Of a DNA stretch of 64,000 nt, positions 35,001-46,419 are shown piece by piece. How positions within the stretch are numbered: the first letter of the stretch is position 1; each line of letters opens with the position of its first letter. This stretch comes from Aedes albopictus. Its lineage: Eukaryota > Arthropoda > Insecta > Diptera > Culicidae. The notes beneath the pieces were generated by a model. The model saw nothing but the letters and a program-made list of their open reading frames with translations, had not been told where the DNA came from and did not search any database. The stretch is taken from positions 43,249,464 to 43,313,463 of the forward strand of contig NC_085138.1 in assembly GCF_035046485.1 (NCBI RefSeq), read 5' to 3'. The position numbers were made by a program, and so were the translations under genes.

Positions 35001-38000
35001 ATTACCCACTCACTCCGGAGCTATTGTCCGAGTTCGATAAGCAAAAGATCGAATCTCCGCACGCCCTTCCAAAGCAAACCCGCAAGGAAGAGCTGATGGC
35101 AAAGACTCACTTCGAAGAATACAACCCGAAACTGATCATGGACACGCCCATCCCGGGAGTCCTCACCTACACTCACGCGACGGTCGAAAGAACCAAATCG
35201 GACCCCAACTCGTTGGCAAATCGGCCTCGCCTAGGACCAAATTCGCGGCGGCATACACTCATGCACCAAAAGTCCATTGATCTGACTCCAGCGGATTCCA
35301 GTGAAGAGGAATATCTCTACAAGCAGATCCCCAGTGCTCCACCGCTGTGCAAGTCCCATGGTAGTCATTTTGAAATACCCCAAACATACGATATGAATAT
35401 TCCAACCGTTGAGCTACCCTTGAATGGGTTCGAAGTACCGAAAAGCTTCTTCAAAGAGTATGATCGAAGAACGCACAAGGTACTGAAGGATGACATTCCG
35501 TATGTCCTGCACAAACGCCACGTAATGAACGGAACCGCTCCATCTCCGTCACAGGAGAAGCAGCATCGATATCCGAAACCGAAGAGTCCCAAGTCACCCA
35601 AAAGCCCCAAATCTCCCAAGTCTCCAAAGTCCCCCAAGATTGAAATCCGAGATGCTGCGACTCAGAAGGAAAACACTCTGCGTGTCCAAGATGACTACGA
35701 AATAGAACCGGGTGACGGCGGACAAGGTTTTCTGTTCACGCAAAACATCGACCTTTCGAAAGTTGATCCCGTAACGCTCGAGGTAGACAAGTCATCGCAA
35801 ACTATCCAGCTCACTAGCCCGAAACGCGACATCACCAAGAAAATGGATCCCCTCCTGCTGGAGCAGCTGAGCAACAAGCTCAGCCAGATTGAGAGTGATT
35901 CGGCAACGAGCTCTCGCACGGATAGTAATCAACATAAGAAACTTGAGCCAAAACCAGTCGAACTTCCGTATCTGATCGAGAAGAAGAACATAGAGTTGAC
36001 TGTCCCGAAACGAGTCGCCAAACCTCGAATGGCTCCGGTGAAGACGAAGCCTGGCAAAGGCAAGAAAAACGCCAAGACCCGAATCACGTCCTTTTCGTCT
36101 GACGACGAAAGCCTCGACTCGGACGACGTGTTTGGCTCGGCGGAAGCCATGCCAACTAAGTTGGAGTTTTCACCGCCACAGTCGAGAAAGGAGATCGAAC
36201 CAATCTTGAAACATGAATCCAGCAAGATGGCCTCGAATGCTTGGGCTCGTGGCCAGACTATGAGTTCCACGGAGATTGAGGGTTCCCCACCACAATGCAG
36301 GAAGCTTGCTGAACTTGAAAGTCGATACAATACGGGATCGAACCTCAACGCTCACCAGATGACCAGTACAGAGCTCCGGAGAATCTCGGAACGCTCATTC
36401 TCGATTCCCAGCTCGGAGGATGAAGCTAAGAAAGAGGAATCTACCAAAGCATACCATATGATGGAGAAGATCCCATCGCCTATTGTCGAAACCAACGAAA
36501 TTCACCGCACCGACGATGAAGTGTACGAAACCGCCCGAGAAGACAACATGGGGTTCATGAAAACCTTGAAGAAAGACGTGGGTAGAAAGTTCAAAGAAGA
36601 CCTTCAAGCTTTGCCCGTACCGAAGGGCGAGTCCAAACTGTCTCCATCTCGTACGAAGCTGATCGAAGAAATGATTGACTCATCGATCGTGATGCGATCG
36701 AAAGGTCACGCGCCCATTTTGTTCGCTCATGCTCGCCTCAATCTCAGCGAGGGATCAGCTTTTGCCTCACTTCAAAGACAGAAGGCCACTCAAGATTCGC
36801 CAACATCGGGTCGTCGAGCCAAAAGCTTGGACACCCCTGTTATTTCCTTGCACAAACTTCCGCCGATGAATGCATTTTCATCGAAAGATGACACTGTGGG
36901 CTATGACGAGGAAGCGGAAGTCTTGGAAGTAAAACCTCTACAAAAGAAGGAGCAGGTAATTGAAGAAGAACAGGACGAATCAGTACATTCGTGTGCCGAT
37001 GCGATTGTTGTCACCGATAAGAAAGCATCACGACAAACGTCTACCATCGATGAAGAGGTAAAGATGGTTCAAATAGACGACGACGAGTTAGAGCTGCTGG
37101 ATAGGCTCAAGTATATAGAAAAGATAGAACTACAGGGAGTTAAGATAAAGGAGAAGCGTAAAACAAAAACTAAACTGAAAAGTGGAGACCAACTGATTCT
37201 TGAGATCCCCAGATACAAGTTTGAGCCATTCAGTTCGGGAAACAGCTCACTCAAAACGTCACCAGCAATCAGCCGTGCAAGCAGTGTCGAGAGCACTGGC
37301 AAGGCTCGACAGAAAACTGACAGCGGTACACAAACCCCGACAGGAGGTCAGACGGCGATCAAACAGAAGTGCAAATCAACTAGTCCCAAAGGATCGGAGA
37401 AAATACCGCAACCGAAACGACGGGCTTCAGACGAAGTGAAGAAAACTTCTCCTAACGACATTCTCCGTACTAAGAGTCAAGAAACGTTAGGGAAAAAATC
37501 AAACGGTAAGGAGAAATCAAAATCCCTGGAGAAAATGGAGCTAAAACGGTTGGGCAGCAAAGAAAAGAAGTCGATCGAGGAAAGTGAGTTGGAACGAGCA
37601 CGACGTAAGGAACGCCAACAGAAGCTCTATGAGTCCGCCATGAAACAAACCATCAATCTCTTGAGTCCGGTTAAAGATCAGTTGCCTCAATTTCCAGCTC
37701 CGGAAGATAAGATATCGGTGAAAACTGAAGGTGATAAGATCATCATTGACGCAGAAGTGAAATCTAAACCTGAGGATCTTGTGTTCATTGCCAAGGCCCC
37801 TCGAAAGCTGGACAGTTCGTTAGCAAAGATTAGTCGTAGTTTTGAGGATCAGAAGAGCGTAGAAAAACTGGATAAGGCCAGTCGTAGCTTTGATGACCGT
37901 GGCAAGTCGTTCGATGACCACTCGGATCGTTCGGAACACGGAAATGCCGACGATAGCAGTAGTATTGTATTGAAATCCCCTACGAAACTGTCGAAGAGCC

Positions 38001-41000
38001 AGGAACTGAAACAACAAATCGAAGGCTCAGTTGTGCATAAGAAAATGGAAGGAAAGTCTAAAAGCTTGGAGAAGAAAACGGAGCCGCAGTACTTGGATAT
38101 TGAGTACAAGACACGAAGTCTCGATCAGAACTACATAGACAACTACGTGGATACTACTTCACCAGATTCGGAAGGTCAAACCCATACGAGAAGACAGGAG
38201 GTTGTAAAAGTGGATGTACACCGTTCGAAGGTTGAACCAGAACCGGAGAAGAAACGAGGTAGAAGATCTACAGACAGCGATAGCAAGTCGGAGGATCGTT
38301 CACGTTTCGATAAGGGTAAAAGTCTGGACGCTAACTTGGGCAACGGAAAGGATAAAGCTCCAGCTATTGAACGCCGTTCTCAGTCGCAACCGGAAGAATT
38401 TACCGGAGAACTGGACATGCAGGATATTATTTCGGAGCGACGAACACTGGATCTCATGAAGAGGCGTTCGGAGGAAAAGACTTTCGATTCGACCAGTACA
38501 CTGACAGATAACGATGATCGTAAACCATCCAAAGTGGGAAGTGAGGAGTCATTGACAGAAGTAAGCGAAATCAGAGACCAGAAGGATTGCTATTTGCCGT
38601 GTCGTGTCCCAACAATTGAATACGAAGAGCCATCTATCGAGGAGGAACTGGAAGATGAGGAGGAGATAGTGAAACGTCCAGATAAGAAGGAGATCATGGG
38701 GAAACTCAACTTGGAGAGAAGCCGAAGTGACGAAACGACGTCTTGGGTTACAATTGGTAGTGAGGAATACACAGGAACTGATGGAACAGGTCAGCAGGAA
38801 ATTGAAGATTTAACAGGTGGACGAAAAATTGAAAGCCAAGCAACGTTCGAAGACATTAGGGATATTACCATGCCAGAATCAGAAGTTTCGACCTCGGATA
38901 TTACCGTCATACAGACTAAGAAAATTGTTTCTGAAAAATCTTTCGATCGACCGTTGCCACAGATTCCGGAAAAGAAAAAGAAAGATAAATCCCCAACAAA
39001 AGAAGAGCCCAAACCCATGCCTGATGAAACTGAGGGAAAACAAGCATCAGAACGCAGAGGAGACTTCTTGCGACTTTCGATAGAACGCTCCCGTAGTTCG
39101 GACACGGGATCGAGTCGTGAGAACGAAAATAGTCCCGTTCGACAAGATTCCAGTACTCCTCGTGGAAAAGGTTCATTGGATGAGGAATCCAGTGTGAGCT
39201 GTTCGATTGCAAGGCCTCTAGGAATATCACAAGATATGGACTCGATGGATCACATCAAATGCAACGAATTGAGGGACGCAATGCTAAAGATGGAAGAAAC
39301 AGAAGAAGTCAAGACCCCTACCAAAAAATTTTCACCCACGTTGGAAAAACAATGTCCCGTAGATCTTGGATCTGGATCAGAACTAGACGTTGATACTGTG
39401 GAAGATCGTATCGCTAGAATTTTACAACGAGAAGAAAGTGAATCCAGCTCCGACAACGGCACCACTCAAAAGCCAAAGGTAGTTAAACCTGTTCGCACTA
39501 CCTTGATGCATAAGAAGGTCTGTCGAACAGCTCAACCGAATGAGAAACAACAACAGCAGACAACTGCTGAATTGAAGACTGGAACATTGAAGCTTCTGAG
39601 CGCCAACGGAGACAGAAGTTCCCTAGAATCAAAATCGAGTCTCGAGTCGAAGGGATCTATGGGATCGTTTGAAACAGAAAGCAGCTCTGGTTCTTTGGGA
39701 GCGGCTCAACGGAAAGGTGACCTAGGACAAAAGGAAGCCATCTCGACGTGGAAACCATTCCCCATTGAAAGCTCAGGAAGCTCCAGTGTTGAAGAGAATT
39801 GGCTTCCGCCGGATCAGGAGAGTTACGAGAGTTTCGATATAGCTACTGAAACAATTGAATTACAACGGGTTGCTCCTCCCGAGCAGAAAGAATCCTCGCC
39901 AGATGAGCAAAAGGAGAGTGATTCGGACTTCCAGGACGAACTTAACGACTTTCCGGCAACCTTTGGATACCCGGAGATGACGTCTTCTCTGGGTATCGCT
40001 ATGAATCCGGTAGATATTCTGAACTACGGAACAGGGTTCACCATTGGTCGGACGCTCTCCAGGATTTCTGAGCGAAGCACTAATTCGGAAAAATCCAGTG
40101 CAGAAGACAACGAAGCGGAAAAGTCCAGCCTTGAAGATTTGAGTGTTCATGACGAGTCGGCAATTTCGAGTGAACATCAGGCAAGTCTCAGCTCTGACTT
40201 GCATTCCAACTCGAATCCAGCGTACATATCCGATGCTGATCGTCGGACGTCTGCCGAAATGCCGGACATTCCGTGTGATTCTGCCGCAGCTGAACGGTTG
40301 TCGGAGATTTATCAGAACAACGTCGTTAAAAATGGTCGATTCACTGTGTCACAAGTATCCGACAAAAGGCCCAAAGAGGAAGTAAAACCCATTTTGCAAT
40401 GCATGTCTGCCGGTGGAAGTCAAGACTCAGAAGATTGGCCTTTGCCGGAGATACCTTACGACAATACTCCGATTGAGAGGTATGACCCCAACTTTATTCC
40501 ACCCTATCCGGATAAACCTTATCCTCGACAGCAATGGGCAGGGTCAGCTGCTACAGGTCAATCGCAGGAGTCAGATCATTGGCCTACGCCTCCGTCGAGC
40601 ATGCTGGATACTCCAATTGTGGAAAATGTTCAAACATTCCGCGTTTGTGAAGCTCAACATCCTACCCAGGTGATGGTCGAATCGTATACTGAACCCACCG
40701 GAGACGAAGACTCCGATCCGGACTATGCTGAAGTACCCGATGAGGCTCCAGAACCTCCAAAACGGGACTATAGTCTTGCAAACGTATCGAACGCCAAAGG
40801 ACCCCCTTCGCTATCAATGGTTGTTCCTTATGAAAATACGGCCTACCTTATTTCAACAACGAATGAACCTGTGACCTACGAAGGTCATGAAACGAATACT
40901 TGCCTGAGTAGCGCTCTAGGTCCAACGAGTTGTCTACGCACGACCTTCGATGCCTGTTCTAGTCAGAAGTCTTTCACGAACCAAGGGTTGGGGAAGGATT

Positions 41001-43741
41001 CGAGCCCTGACAAAGTCATTATATCGCAACCAACGAAATCTCCGCAGAACTTGAGTCCCATCACGGACGATGACTTCTTCTTGAATGATGAGGTGTTTGG
41101 TCCAGGAACGGTCAAGATCGAAATATCCCCTGACGATAGTAAACCTCTATCGGACTTCACGGTTCAGCAAAAGTTTTCGCGAAGTTCGAACAACTCGGAT
41201 ACTTCCATCGACGATCTACTGTCGACTTCATGTGGAACTTACATGGAAGATACGGTGCGACGTAACTTGGAACCTCGACGTCTAAGCAACGAATCATGCA
41301 AGAAGTGTAGTCATAGCAGCCATTCGGAAGAGGAAACCAGTTCCTTCGGAACCGATCTCGATGGCACAGTTAAAATGGGTTTACAGCAGAAACGGTGTAC
41401 CCACAGTTCACATTCGGAGGATACTTCAATTGGTCTTAGCATCTCTGAGTGGTCCACTGGTACCAACACAGTTAGGCAGTATGCGAACCTATCCGGATCG
41501 GACAGTCTGTCGGCGGTGTCAGATCATTCTAGGAATGCTAAGAGCGAGAAATCCGGTCATACTAAGAGTAGCGTTAGTTCGATTCATAAGTCTACGGAGT
41601 CGTTGGATGAGAAGAGTGGAAGTTTATCGAGCAGCAATAATAAGCGATTTTCGTTGGAGAATATTTCGGATGGACCCAAGTATGAACCATTCAGTAACTC
41701 TACGGATACGGATAAGTTCTCGTCCGGAACTAAAAGCGATGATACCACACTAACGTTAACAGAAATGGCCCAGACTATTACGGAGTGGTCAACAAGTAGT
41801 AGCAATACACTGATAGCACAGGCCGATGCCTTGAAACATATTGAAGCTAGAGGTGATAGACCAATGACCAGAACTACGTTTCAATACGTGCCGCTGAAGC
41901 CACCGAAAGTGATTAAGAAACCAGCTTTGGACGAGAAGAATACCCTACCAACAGTTCATGGCAAGCCAAAATTGAAAACAGTTACAGCCTCCGATGTGTG
42001 TAGTTCGCAAGTAGTTGCAAAGCCACCTCCTCCGGATCTTATTCCAAAAACTATAGAAAGGCCTTTAAGAATCCCACCCAAAATAGTAGATATGATCGAG
42101 AAGTCTCCCAAAAAATCAGTTGCCCAACCACTTCCAATTCAGCAACAACCTTTACCACTGGCATCAGGGTTATCCTTGGAAGATTTGCCATCTCTTCCAT
42201 CCAACATTGATCCTGGGCCTGGGCATTCCACAAACAAGCGTCGAACGCTAGAGTTGATGTCCCAACGTTACGTAAGCCAGGATATCTCTGAATCTGAACC
42301 TTTCAGTGAAAAGCTCTACAGTCAACAGGACAAACATGCCGAACGATACCAAAGCCAAGAATTTACAACCTTTACTCCTCCGCAGAAACCGCCCCGAGGC
42401 GATTCTCTACCCAGTAATGCTTCAGTACCCATGGTCGAGAAGCCACTTGCCAAGCATCACAGCTACGACGACAAGACCCTGTCAAAGTCACAAATCCGCG
42501 AGTACAAATCCTCAAAAATGCGACACAGCCAATCATTCCACGAGCACCTGGTTTCTTCCGATCTGAACAAAATCGTTGAAGAAAACATGGGCAGCTCGTC
42601 GACCACGACTACTCACAGTAGTGAAGCTACAGCTAGCACGGACAACTCTTCTCCAATGTTTCCTCGACCGGAGAAGTTGATCCGCTGTTCGCCGTATTAT
42701 TCCAGCAGTCTGAGCTCTGAATCGCCGCCGATACAACCAATGACACAACCGCCGGTACAAAAACCTCCTCGTAAGACTTCGTTGCCTCGGAGTATGGCTC
42801 CCAAGAGTCCTCCCAGTGGCAACGATACGGACAGTTCTCTAGATCTACGGCAACAAGATCCCAAGCTTCGTTCTCGAGGTTATCGGAAGAAACGTACGGT
42901 TCCCTTGAAGAAGACTCGTCTTGATAACCGACCTCTGGAACATCAGGAGAGTTCGGAGTGTTCCGAAGGATACTTTCCGGAAATCGAGTCTGGCAGCTCG
43001 GATGTTATCGAGCATCAGTACCATCGTTATCCGGACTTTGAAGAAGAGCTAGAACAGTTGCCTGAAGACTACGAAGATGAAACATACCGCGTGGAAGACG
43101 AACGGGATAGCAAGAACGGTGGAGGGGTGTATCCGAGTGCGTCGTACTCCAACAAGTTTGAAGGCTTGGACATGACGGAGAACGTGGACGAAATGGGATT
43201 TCCAAGATACGACCGACTAGGTCACATCACGAATCCCAACTTATACAAGTCGGATACGCCCTCGCCACCGGTGAAACCGCTTAGACAAAGGAAACGACAG
43301 GTCAAGCGCGATGAAGTGGACACGGAGTACGCCGGAGTACAGTACACTCCGGAGAGTGGCAGTTGTTCGGAGACGAAGGCAGGCCTATCCGACGACGTGT
43401 GTTACTCAAGCGAGGACAGCTTCGCAGCCGCCTATCAGCATGCATTGATCGGTGGTGCTCGCTATCAGAAGAACGTCGAAATACCGTACCCGGACTTTTT
43501 GTCCGACTATGAAAACGAATCGTCTTCTGCGTGTTCGTATGCCCGCCGTATGGAACACGATCGAAGACGGTACGTAGAGAAGGAACACGGCAGTGGAAGC
43601 GTGCCGAGCTATCCGGAATCGGACAAAAGCGCAGAAGGTAGTTTGGGATTCGACCTCAAAGCATTGCCACCTCCGATGTTTGACGAAGAACAAGAGGAGC
43701 AGGAGGAGGAAGATAACGAGATGGAAGACAACGCCATCTAA
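32022..43741 (+). CDS. Giant alternative terminal exon, ~3,900-residue disordered Ser/Glu/Lys-rich protein
   Basis: One frame is open for 11.7 kb and ends with TAA at 43739-43741. This cannot be chance, and compositional bias (Ser, Glu, Lys, Asp, Pro) is sustained. No globular domain is recognised. Visible features: a Gln-rich tract at 32735-32760; repeated SRTSSPESR/SRTSSQDSR/RNSSQDSK motifs near 34120, 34280 and 34405; six consecutive SPK units at 35582-35638; a charged helical stretch ELERARRKERQQKLYESAM near 37590-37650; SH3-ligand-like PLPQIPEKK (38950-38976), KPPRKTSLP (about 42760) and PPVKPLRQR (about 43268); many acidic-Tyr motifs; and an acidic C-terminus. It lies between Cdep linker and RhoGEF exons. 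The simplest reading is an alternative 3'-terminal exon giving a FERM protein with a giant tail and no RhoGEF. A separate nested gene starting at 30682 is the alternative. The exact first base is uncertain (32022 or 32059). Confidence 0.88.
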
Positions 43742-46400
43742 GTGTGAGGGTTTGAGCGAAGACTGAGTAAAGTATAAATCGATACCAAAAAAACGTGCGG
43801 AGCAAACGAACGAAGCAGATGTCGCTGCACAGTCAACGATGTGTGAGAAGAGCCTAACCTGGATGCACAGCGACATCTATTAGTGAGATTTTATACTAAC
43901 CGTCGTCGGGTGTCCGGTATCTATATTACGAGGGTCGTTTTAAACACTAAATACTCAAGCTATATGTCGTTAGATGATGGGTTGAAGATTTTAATATGCA
44001 AATACGGATAAGCAGTTATCGATGGATGATATGATTATATACATATATTCTAGCTGTTACTTCAGTCTAATCAAAGTTTAACAACATTATACATAAACTG
44101 TAAACCTAGTCTCAAGTAAGAAGAAGCATTTATTATATAGAGTAAATTGTAAAAATAACCGCAGGTTTAGCAGAACCTTGAATGTAGCTCATTTTTATGC
44201 CTTTTTGGGTTGTTTATGATTCAAGCAGCTCTACTTCTGAGATGGGTGCGTTTTGTTCAAATTCAGAACCAGAAAATTGTATTGTTAAGTATCAAATTGG
44301 CTATGGGCTTTGACTCTACAAGCTCACAAATACCACCGCCCTAGTGTAAGTTTTGTACCGTTTAGCGTTTAGTTTATGCCACCAGTCAGTTAATTGTGTG
44401 TGAATTTAATTTCAAATTGAAATTTAGTTGATAGTAGCAATTGGTGCATGTTTCATTTTGACATTAGTGCACGGCTATTATTTTATTTAAGTAATGTTGA
44501 TCCCAGTAAACCGTGCATTATCTACACTTCACTCCTCGCCTACTGTCAGAGCGAGTATTCTACATTAGTAATTAGTATAGTATAGGTAAAGTATTCCAAC
44601 AAAAGCATGCTAAACAATTGTTATATTCTCACCTAAAATACATTTAAAAAGAAGTAAGAAATACATTTAGAAAAAGATTTTAGATACTTTACCTAGAAAA
44701 ACGTGACGCATGAAAACCAAATGATTGCGATTAAGAAGGGTATCGAAATGGGTGTTGACGGAAAAAGAAAGGACGTCTCAAAATGTCTATAGTTGTGATT
44801 GTTGTTAAGTGAACCAACCGGTATTTGTAATTCAATTCAGATGACTCTATAGCTTCAAAACCTCGACCATGCTCGTACAGGACGAAACGCGTAATATATC
44901 GAACTGTTTGTTAATTGGTTGTCTCAAGAAGGTTATATCGATAGGAAATAAACAAAAAGTGCATAGCAAGGAAATCACTTACATTGCTTTCCGGAAAAGT
45001 GATAACTGTGTGTCAAATCGTAACTGTCAAGCCAAATTTAATCAAAGCAAGCCTACGCGATAGGTGTTTCTGTTTCCATGGAAATTTTGTGATGGTCTAA
45101 CCACTTCTTCCGGTGTACCTTTAACCTGAAACCTGTTTGGTCAATCTGAAATGTTTTTTCTACAGTTCAATTCGTTCGAATTTATTGACAGCAATTTTAT
45201 CGATACTAGAACATTTTTGATTAATAAATACCATCGTACGAGTAAAGTTTACATTACAGTTTAAGCAAGCAAATAAAGATATAAGATATTTTATAACGAA
45301 TTTTTGTCTTTTGAGATTATTTAATCGAGTGATATCGATAAGTAATATATCCATTAAAATTATCCATTTGAAACAGATAAAGTACTAAACGATATAGTTT
45401 ATTATAGTAATGTTGTTTATTGGAAACAAAGGATCCAAATATATTGCAAAATAACTGAAACTGAAAAGACACGTATGCAAGCCAATAAGATTCTATAGTT
45501 CAGAGTAGCTGAATAGTAATCGAAGAATTCAAAAAATGATTGATTTGTGTGGAATTTCTATGTTGCAGAAAAAAAGAATGACTAAATGCCAAACCAAGCG
45601 AAGAAATGTATCACCAATTCATCTCTTTCTATCACCTTTTAAATTCGACTCTCAAGCCACAACAAAAGCCAACCGAGAACAATTACTAACTAAGTAGCAG
45701 TAACTAGCAGCGGTAACCCAAGTACGCAGTTCCAAACATAGAACATGATCCAATGTCTGTCAAACTACAAAGAGAAATCCAAACAGCTGTCCAACCCATA
45801 GTTGCCAAAATCATATGACCGAGTGTCGAAAAACGAAAAGCAAAGGCCAAAAACAGCCAAAACAACAGCAACAACAAAAGCCGAATTCACGAACGGTTCA
45901 TCCACACGTGGCAAAAGAGTAATGATAACATAAAACAAACAAATATTGGTAATAAATAGCAAGTTTGGAAACTTTAAAATATTTCGGAAAAATTTAAAAA
46001 CTTTGTTTTAATTGGCTACGTTTTTGTTACTGATATTGATAAGTTAAATAAGTGTTGCAAGTTTTACTGCTCAGTTCAGTGTTCAATTTATCAGATGTTT
46101 TACATAACTGTTCCTGTTTATTGGTTCGTCGCCACGTTTTGGCTTTCTCCGATATTTTTTCTTCTTGTTTGGAGATATGATATTTTTATTTTTTGTTTTT
46201 GTTTTTTTTTTTAAATACTCTAGTATAGTGTTTGATAATCTGTATTCTCCAGATTCGACCAATTCGGCTTACTGTTATTTGACTTCAATTTCAAAATTTT
46301 AAGTAATCACTACCACTGCATGTTGAAATAATAAACTGGTGAGCTCGTTCCACTTTATTGTTGAAGTTCCATCAAGTTTCAGAAAAGTTGATTCTTGTAT
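43742..46400 (+). other. 3'UTR of the giant transcript, then intron
   Basis: After the stop the sequence becomes AT-rich with no coding signal. AATAAA hexamers on the + strand occur at 44947-44952, 45223-45228, 45272-45277 and 45951-45956, any of which could end the transcript. Most of 43742 to about 45300 is free of recognised transposons, unusual for this window and consistent with a functional 3'UTR of 1.2-2.2 kb. For the RhoGEF isoform the whole stretch is intron. Confidence 0.6.
43818..43877 (+). promoter_or_regulatory. Stem-loop just after the giant ORF stop
   Basis: GATGTCGCTG (43818-43827) and CAGCGACATC (43868-43877) form a perfect 10-bp stem with a 40-nt loop, 77 bp downstream of the stop. 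Function unknown; it may be a 3'UTR structure. Confidence 0.4.
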
Positions 46401-46419
46401 TTCCTTGTATCGTGTATCT

